DNA from: Candidatus Peregrinibacteria bacterium
GTDB lineage: Bacteria; Patescibacteriota; Gracilibacteria; Peribacterales; Peribacteraceae
Assembly (NCBI GenBank): GCA_016186175.1
Contig: JACPMB010000009.1
Coordinates: 89,973-153,972, forward strand
Direction: 5' to 3'
DNA: 64,000 nucleotides
Shown: one piece after another, positions 58,961 through 64,000 of the stretch
Position numbering within the stretch: position 1 is the first letter of the stretch
How the letters are laid out: each line of letters opens with the position of its first letter
The notes under the pieces: model-generated
Told to the model about the DNA's origin: nothing
The model's input: only the letters and a program-made list of their open reading frames with translations
Database searches by the model: none
Program-made: the position numbers and the translations under genes

Positions 58961-59600
58961 TCATTGCTCTTAACAGCGGTCATTCTCGTACATCATGTGC
59001 GGATCGCATGACGTCTGGAATTCTTGCGTGCGAAGTTTTTCCGTCTGTCTGTCGTAAAGGCGGGAAAACTCCTCTTTACTTTGTATTTCGTTGAACAGAC
59101 TGCATCAGGTACCGAAAATATCTTTTTTGCAACAGTATTTGATTTCATGTCCTGGTTGCCTCATCAGCGTCCTGCTTTCGGAAATTATGGGCCAAATCGC
59201 CGAAATCATCGGTCATAGATACAGCAATCGCAATATCGCGTATTCCGGAGACGTAACGTACGACGGTTTGCGACGTTATCTGGACTGCCACCCAAGCTCC
59301 TTTGGAGGCTTGATTAGCGGGAAGCGCCTTATGTAACATCCCGCTGATCCGCTCGTGAAAACGGAGAGCGTGGTCCGTGTGTATCCGGTCTTTGAAAATC
59401 CGGCTCCTGCCACTCGCTACGCCCGCACCTTTCGAAAAGGTGCTGGGCCATTCGAGACGACAGGCACTTCACATCCAATCCCTCCAGGATTCGGATCGTG
59501 CTTAGCGTTAATCCCGATTGTCCAACCCCCTCATTATGCGGGGGAGTTTCTGCTGTGATACGCAGGACATGTATCGGTTTCGTCTCATCTCTTTATATTT
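58961..59600. other. Gene-poor region upstream of the S-layer gene
   Basis: About 640 bp with no convincing gene. Short ORFs (59024, 59091, 59355) lack family or promoter support. Local hairpins are visible: GCACCTTT-CGA-AAAGGTGC (about 59429-59447), AATCC-CTCCA-GGATT, and CCCCC-TCATTATGC-GGGGG (about 59526-59544). This density of small stems may mark a structured RNA, but I recognise no Rfam-type consensus. Confidence 0.45.
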
Positions 59601-59608
59601 AAGGAGGG

Positions 59609-59687
59609 GAGCGCCGCATTTTTCGGCGCTCGTTCCCAACGTCGTTCAGGTACATGCGCAATCGGTTAATGCACGCAGGATGCGTGC
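59609..59687 (+). promoter_or_regulatory. Structured 5' leader of the S-layer gene
   Basis: Two perfect hairpins: GAGCGCCG-CATTTTT-CGGCGCTC (59609-59631) and GCACGCA-GGA-TGCGTGC (59671-59687). They sit 87 and 31 nt before the ATG, downstream of a TATATT box (59594-59599). Stable leaders of this kind often protect highly expressed S-layer mRNAs. The start codon itself has no SD. Confidence 0.55.
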
Positions 59688-59717
59688 GCTTTATTTCCTC
59701 ATTTCTTTACTTCATTT

Positions 59718-62700
59718 ATGGACATTACTCGCTGTAAGAAGATCCTCGCGGGTCTATCGGCCGGCGCGATCATGCTCACGCAAGTATCGAGCGTCTTCGC
59801 CGCATACACCGATGTTCCCTCCGGGGTCTGGTTCGATGAAGCCGTCACGGCCTTTACGGACAACGGCATTCTCGATGCGAGCCAACCGCGCTTCCGCGGC
59901 GGCGACAACGCCAACCGCGCGGAGTTCGTTAAGCTCCTTGTCATGCTGAACGGGGGATTGCTATCCACCCCGCCGGCGGTAGCCAGCTTCGACGACGTCA
60001 AGCCGTCGGCCTGGTACTACGCATACATGGAAGAAGCCGCCAAGGAGCAATGGGTCCGCGGCGACGGCAACTGCTACGGCACGCACCCATGCAACGCGCG
60101 CCCGGGCGCAAATATCAACCGCGCCGAGGCAGCCGCCCTGATCGTCCGCGCCTTCGGTCTCGAAGCCAGCGGAGCGGCTCCGCAATTCGTGGATAACCCG
60201 TCCGGACAGTGGTACACGGAATCCGTCCAGACAGCCGCGGATCACTGCGTCCTGCAGGGCGACGACAGCACGGGCCGCGTCCGCCCGAGTGACAACATGA
60301 ATCGCGCGGAAATGGTTGTGATGCTCTACCGCGTTGATCAGGGACTCACGTACGGAGTGGATTGCGGCGAGGCAGTGACGCCGGCCTCGGCCGGCATTTC
60401 CGCCGCCCGCGCCACGAGTTCCACGACGGTCGAGGTCGAGTTCACGATGAACATGAACAAGGCCTCCGCCGAGACAGCCAGCAACTATTCCGTAACCGGC
60501 GCAACGCCGGCGGTTTCGGTTTCTTCGGCAAAGCTCGTGGGAGACGACACGGTTGAACTCACTCTCTCCGGCGATCTGACCGGAGGCAAGGAATACACCG
60601 TCACCGCCACCGATGTTAAGGGTGCGGACGGCACTGTGTTCTCCGATTCCGACACGTTCACTGGATACACGGCGCTTCCGACGAGCGACAGCACGCTCTC
60701 AGTCGCAGTGTCTTCCAAGAACCCGGTCGGGGACACCATCCCGCAAGGCGCCGTCGGCGTGACCATGCTTTCCATGGATATCACGGCGTCGTGCGACGAC
60801 AAGGCATCCATAACCGACATCACGATCTTGCATGAGGGATTCGGCGACGAGGTTGACATTGACGGCGTGTACGCCACGGTCAACGGAGCCCGCATCTCGC
60901 GCAAGCGCACAATTGACAGCAAGGATCAGACGGCCAGCGTTCACCTGACGAATGCGCTCGAAATCGCGGCCTGCAAGACCATCACGGTTGATCTTGCCGC
61001 GGATTTCAATTCCACGGCCACGACTTCCGCCGAGCACAACCTTGCGGTCGAACTTCCGTCCGACGTGACGACGAACGCCAAGCAGGTAACCGGCAACTTC
61101 CCGCTCCGCGGAAGCACCTTTAAGGTGGCCGCGGTCCGCAGCGGCAGAGTCAGCATCGAGTACCGCACTGTTTCGCCGAACGAAGTGGAGGTGGGCAACA
61201 AGGGCGTTGTCGTCGGCAAGTTCCAGATCTCGACCGACTCCACGGAAGACCAGACGATCTACTCCATGACGATCGAGAACGACGGCACAAGCCACGACGG
61301 ATCCTTGACGAACCTCAAGATCCGCCGGAGCGACGGCACGGTGCTTACCAACACCGTCGAGACGACGGTCGGCGACTTCGCCACCTTTGTCTTTGATCCG
61401 CCGTTTACGGTGCTCGAAGGAGACAAGCTCACAATGGACATCGTGACGGACGTCGTCGGAGGAGCCGGCGACAATATCAAGATGCACTTCGAGGAGACAT
61501 CGGACGTCTTCGCAGTCGGTTCCCTGTACGGGTACGGCGTGAACGGGCAGTTGTACGGCTCGCGCATCGCGATAATCACGGAGACTTCCACACTCCCGGC
61601 CACGGTCACGATTGACGCAGGAGAATTCACGATCGAGATTGACGGGCCGTCGCAGCAGAGCTACACGCGCGACCAGAACGAAGCCGTCCTGGCCAACATC
61701 ATCTTCACGACCGGCGGCGAGCGCGTGAACATCCGCAGGCTCTACATACTCGTCGAAGGCAAGAGCAGCTCCGGATCCACGCTTGCCAACAGCAGCGGCA
61801 CCGCTTACGACAACATCCATGAAGTTCTCGAGAACGTCTCGCTGCGCAACAAGGCGACAGGACGCGCTCTGGATGGCGTGCGACTTACGGGATCCTCCGA
61901 CTTCGGAGCGGTCGGCGTCGCCGGCGTCGGCACGTTCCAGATATACCGGTTCGACGACTTCACGGTTAACGGCAAGGAGACTTACGAGCTCCGCGTTGAC
62001 TTTAAGGACAACGGTTCCGGCAACAACCCCAAGCAGGGCAACACGTACATGATCCACATTTGCGGCGAACCGACTCAAGTCAGTTCCGCCACGAACACCG
62101 TGGGATGCGCTCTTGGAGGCTACTTCGCGCTCACTACAACGACCTACCAGATGCTGGTCGAAGGACTGAGCACGGGTGACAAAGTCAACGACGTCCGCCC
62201 GCGCGGCACCATCACCGGCAACGCGCAGCGAATCGCCGACGCCACGCTGACGCTCTCGGTCAAGTCGCTCGGCACCACGGACACGGCGGTAAAGAACAGC
62301 AAGAACGTCAACCTGTTCCGCTTTGAGGCCCGCGCAGGCGAGGCCAAGGATCTGCTTGTCACCAAGTTCATCCTCAACTCCGGCACAGGAGCGACGTCGC
62401 TCCAGAACGGCCAGAACTACACGCTATGGGTTGATACCGATGGCGACGGCAAAGTGGACACCGTGCTGGAGAAGGGCCAGACGACGCAAAGCAGCAAGAT
62501 CACTTTCTCGCAGCTCACAGGAGGCGGATTCGTGATTCCGAAGGAGAAAACGGTGGTGTTCGAGGTCCACTCGGACATCTCCGCGTCTCTCACGACAAAC
62601 GACCTGTTGGTCCAGTTCTCCACAGGAGACACGTTCATCGAAGCGGAGACCGTGGACCGCGGCAGCAGTCTTTCGGGCATAAAAGTGAACGGCTCGCTGA

Positions 62701-64000
62701 TCGGCGGCGCTACCAGCAACGACATCACGGTAACGACCGTAACCTCGATCGGATGGGTCCTGGTCAGCCAGGGAGACCTGTTCGTGTCGCTTGACACGAC
62801 TTCCGTCCGCAGCAGGCAGCTGCTCGGCGGCTTCCTCGGCGACACGATCCTCCGTCTGAACTTCCACGCGGAGAACGAAGACATTGACGTGACGGACATT
62901 CAACTGAACACATCAGGTTCGGTTGCTCCGTCTCTGGACCGCCTTGAGTTGTACAAGGAAGGCGCGACGACGGCATTCGGCTCCGCCACCATCGGTGGAT
63001 GCGGTGCCGACCGCACGCGCTCGGTAAACAACGGTCAGGAAAACAGTCCGACACGTGCGTTCTGTCTTAAGATGCAGAGCCGCTCTCTCGTCGTTCCGAA
63101 AGGCGCCGATCTGAAGGTGCTCGTCAAGCCTGTGATCAAGACAGACGTTGACGGCGCTGTTTCCGGCTCCGGCGTGCAGCTCTATGTGGTACGCGACCCG
63201 GCCGCCGACAACTCCACCGGCTCCGGCGCGATCCGCGCGCGCGGCGACCAGTCGAGCAACACTCTGGTTTTCAACGATGGCGACGCTTCGGGCGAGGGCG
63301 AAGTCTTTATAGGCACCAAGACGGTCGCGGCGAACGCCTATATAATCGGCAACCGCAACTTCACCACGCTGTCGCAGATCAAGACGATCGCAAACGCAAG
63401 CAGTGACGCAAACGGCACTGCGATTCCGAACGGTCCGGGAGCTGCGATCGGCAAATTCAAGATATCGGCCGCGTCCCACAGCAACTCGAAGAACGGTCTG
63501 AACAAGATCGTGCTTTCGGGTGTGGTCTTCAACGTCAATGCAACGAACGTCGCGCTTGATGCGAGCACGAACAGCGCGTCTCCAGGTCTGACGTCCACCA
63601 ACACCTTCAAGCTCTTCAATGCGAACAACGCGGCTGTAACGCGGGGCTGCCTGGCGACGAACACCTCCGGAACCGCTCTTACAACGACCTACAGCGCATC
63701 CGGTTCCTTCGTTGTCATCTGCGACGCTCTTGCAGACACTGCGCGCAACGCGGTCAACGTCACGATTGATGCTGGCACTGATCAGACGTTCGTCCTACAG
63801 GCAAACGTGTTGAACACGAAGATCAATGCCAACTCGACGTCTACGTTGCAGGTCAGCCTTGTGAACTTCGATTCCAGGACTCTCACCGCCTTCGGCGCCG
63901 CGTCCACGTCGAGTCACTTCGATTGGGTTGACTCCGACAACTCGACTATAAGCGCAGGCAAAACGACTTCCTCCCGCTTCCTGTGGGTGGATTACGATAC
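59718..64000 (+). CDS. SLH-domain S-layer-type protein (3' end beyond window)
   Basis: At least 1427 aa, open to the window edge; absent from the ORF track because it has no stop. The start MDITRCKKILAGLSAGAIMLTQVSSVFAAYTDVP gives a signal peptide cut near VFA-A. Three S-layer homology domains follow (about 30-215): TDVPSGVWFDEAVTAFTDNGIL...NRAEFVKLLV, FDDVKPSAWYYAYMEEAAKE...NRAEAAALIV, FVDNPSGQWYTESVQTAADH...NRAEMVVMLY. These bind pyruvylated wall polymers. Next comes an Ig-like domain (about 230-320) and a very long series of beta-rich modules without named families, including one DTDGDGKVDT calcium-type loop. Codons are strongly biased (AAG, AAC, GTC, GAC), suggesting high expression. Probably the main surface-layer protein. 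Confidence 0.93.
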   Translation, partial: MDITRCKKILAGLSAGAIMLTQVSSVFAAYTDVPSGVWFDEAVTAFTDNGILDASQPRFRGGDNANRAEFVKLLVMLNGGLLSTPPAVASFDDVKPSAWYYAYMEEAAKEQWVRGDGNCYGTHPCNARPGANINRAEAAALIVRAFGLEASGAAPQFVDNPSGQWYTESVQTAADHCVLQGDDSTGRVRPSDNMNRAEMVVMLYRVDQGLTYGVDCGEAVTPASAGISAARATSSTTVEVEFTMNMNKASAETASNYSVTGATPAVSVSSAKLVGDDTVELTLSGDLTGGKEYTVTATDVKGADGTVFSDSDTFTGYTALPTSDSTLSVAVSSKNPVGDTIPQGAVGVTMLSMDITASCDDKASITDITILHEGFGDEVDIDGVYATVNGARISRKRTIDSKDQTASVHLTNALEIAACKTITVDLAADFNSTATTSAEHNLAVELPSDVTTNAKQVTGNFPLRGSTFKVAAVRSGRVSIEYRTVSPNEVEVGNKGVVVGKFQISTDSTEDQTIYSMTIENDGTSHDGSLTNLKIRRSDGTVLTNTVETTVGDFATFVFDPPFTVLEGDKLTMDIVTDVVGGAGDNIKMHFEETSDVFAVGSLYGYGVNGQLYGSRIAIITETSTLPATVTIDAGEFTIEIDGPSQQSYTRDQNEAVLANIIFTTGGERVNIRRLYILVEGKSSSGSTLANSSGTAYDNIHEVLENVSLRNKATGRALDGVRLTGSSDFGAVGVAGVGTFQIYRFDDFTVNGKETYELRVDFKDNGSGNNPKQGNTYMIHICGEPTQVSSATNTVGCALGGYFALTTTTYQMLVEGLSTGDKVNDVRPRGTITGNAQRIADATLTLSVKSLGTTDTAVKNSKNVNLFRFEARAGEAKDLLVTKFILNSGTGATSLQNGQNYTLWVDTDGDGKVDTVLEKGQTTQSSKITFSQLTGGGFVIPKEKTVVFEVHSDISASLTTNDLLVQFSTGDTFIEAETVDRGSSLSGIKVNGSLIGGATSNDITVTTVTSIGWVLVSQGDLFVSLDTTSVRSRQLLGGFLGDTILRLNFHAENEDIDVTDIQLNTSGSVAPSLDRLELYKEGATTAFGSATIGGCGADRTRSVNNGQENSPTRAFCLKMQSRSLVVPKGADLKVLVKPVIKTDVDGAVSGSGVQLYVVRDPAADNSTGSGAIRARGDQSSNTLVFNDGDASGEGEVFIGTKTVAANAYIIGNRNFTTLSQIKTIANASSDANGTAIPNGPGAAIGKFKISAASHSNSKNGLNKIVLSGVVFNVNATNVALDASTNSASPGLTSTNTFKLFNANNAAVTRGCLATNTSGTALTTTYSASGSFVVICDALADTARNAVNVTIDAGTDQTFVLQANVLNTKINANSTSTLQVSLVNFDSRTLTAFGAASTSSHFDWVDSDNSTISAGKTTSSRFLWVDYD

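Noticed and set aside
59380-59470. Cobalamin-riboswitch-like wording (GAAAATCCGGC...GCCACT)
   Set aside because: Only two short motifs agree; the B12 box and the overall helix order are not convincing, and the nearest gene is an S-layer protein.
60699-62078. 459-aa ORF on the minus strand inside the S-layer gene
   Set aside because: Antisense shadow of a high-bias coding sequence; its Asp/Val/Arg-rich composition has no family features.

Overview
The window is about 64 kb of a moderately GC-rich, gene-dense bacterial chromosome. I infer a candidate-phylum bacterium, possibly Peregrinibacteria/Peribacteria or a related CPR lineage. The reasons are the small single-copy core genes, a large SLH-domain surface protein, several huge Cys-rich secreted proteins, and almost no Shine-Dalgarno leaders. 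This placement comes from gene content only; no marker-gene phylogeny was possible.

Layout. 1-9.4 kb: a same-strand cluster of secreted Cys-rich surface proteins (DUF4215-type CDDGN repeats, Vgb-like propeller repeats, DUF11- and SpaA-like domains, Ser-rich linkers). The largest gene is broken into two frames by a 50-bp duplicated segment. 9.4-11.7 kb: a SAM-I riboswitch with terminator, a heptamer array, metK, a hypothetical gene and a GGQ release-factor-like gene. 11.7-31 kb: mostly housekeeping genes: a PGRP-SpoIID fusion, a glycosyltransferase, serS, uvrB, galU, hsp20, recJ, dnaJ, a Jag-like KH/R3H gene, HU and topA, with two secreted or anchored proteins among them. 31-32.6 kb: a decayed patch holding a truncated BRO-N gene, a receiver-like gene, a GIY-YIG pseudogene, and tRNA-Trp with a partly duplicated 5' half.

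32.6-44.8 kb: a TMTC-like TPR membrane protein, an M23 peptidase, dGTPase, pgeF, NAD(P)HX dehydratase and a GT4 gene. Then comes a wall cluster (FtsQ-like, D,D-carboxypeptidase, LysM-M23), a redox/radical-SAM operon (cysteine hydrolase, FAD oxidoreductase, RlmN-like) and tRNA-Asp. 45-48 kb: a lower-GC accessory block with a DinJ/YafQ-type toxin-antitoxin pair, a 5'-truncated Fic gene and a 571-aa protein of uncertain family. 48-52.3 kb: a polytopic membrane protein, a GT2 gene, a DNA-binding-like protein whose own gene carries repeated CTCCATGGAG palindromes, and an ImmA/IrrE peptidase with small partners. 52.3-59 kb: gatA, gatC, rnpA, yidC, class I aldolase and cysS. 59-64 kb: a 757-bp non-coding leader region and a giant SLH surface protein that runs off the window (absent from the ORF track because it has no stop here).

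The most general pattern is promoter placement. At nine or more genes a sigma70-like -10 hexamer sits exactly 6 nt before the start codon, predicting leaderless mRNAs. The gatC/rnpA pair packs two such promoters into a 17-bp divergent gap. Two repeat families stand out: a 92-97 bp element with terminal inverted repeats present twice, whose ends supply stop codons to neighbouring genes, and a ~125-bp near-palindrome upstream of the jag-like gene.
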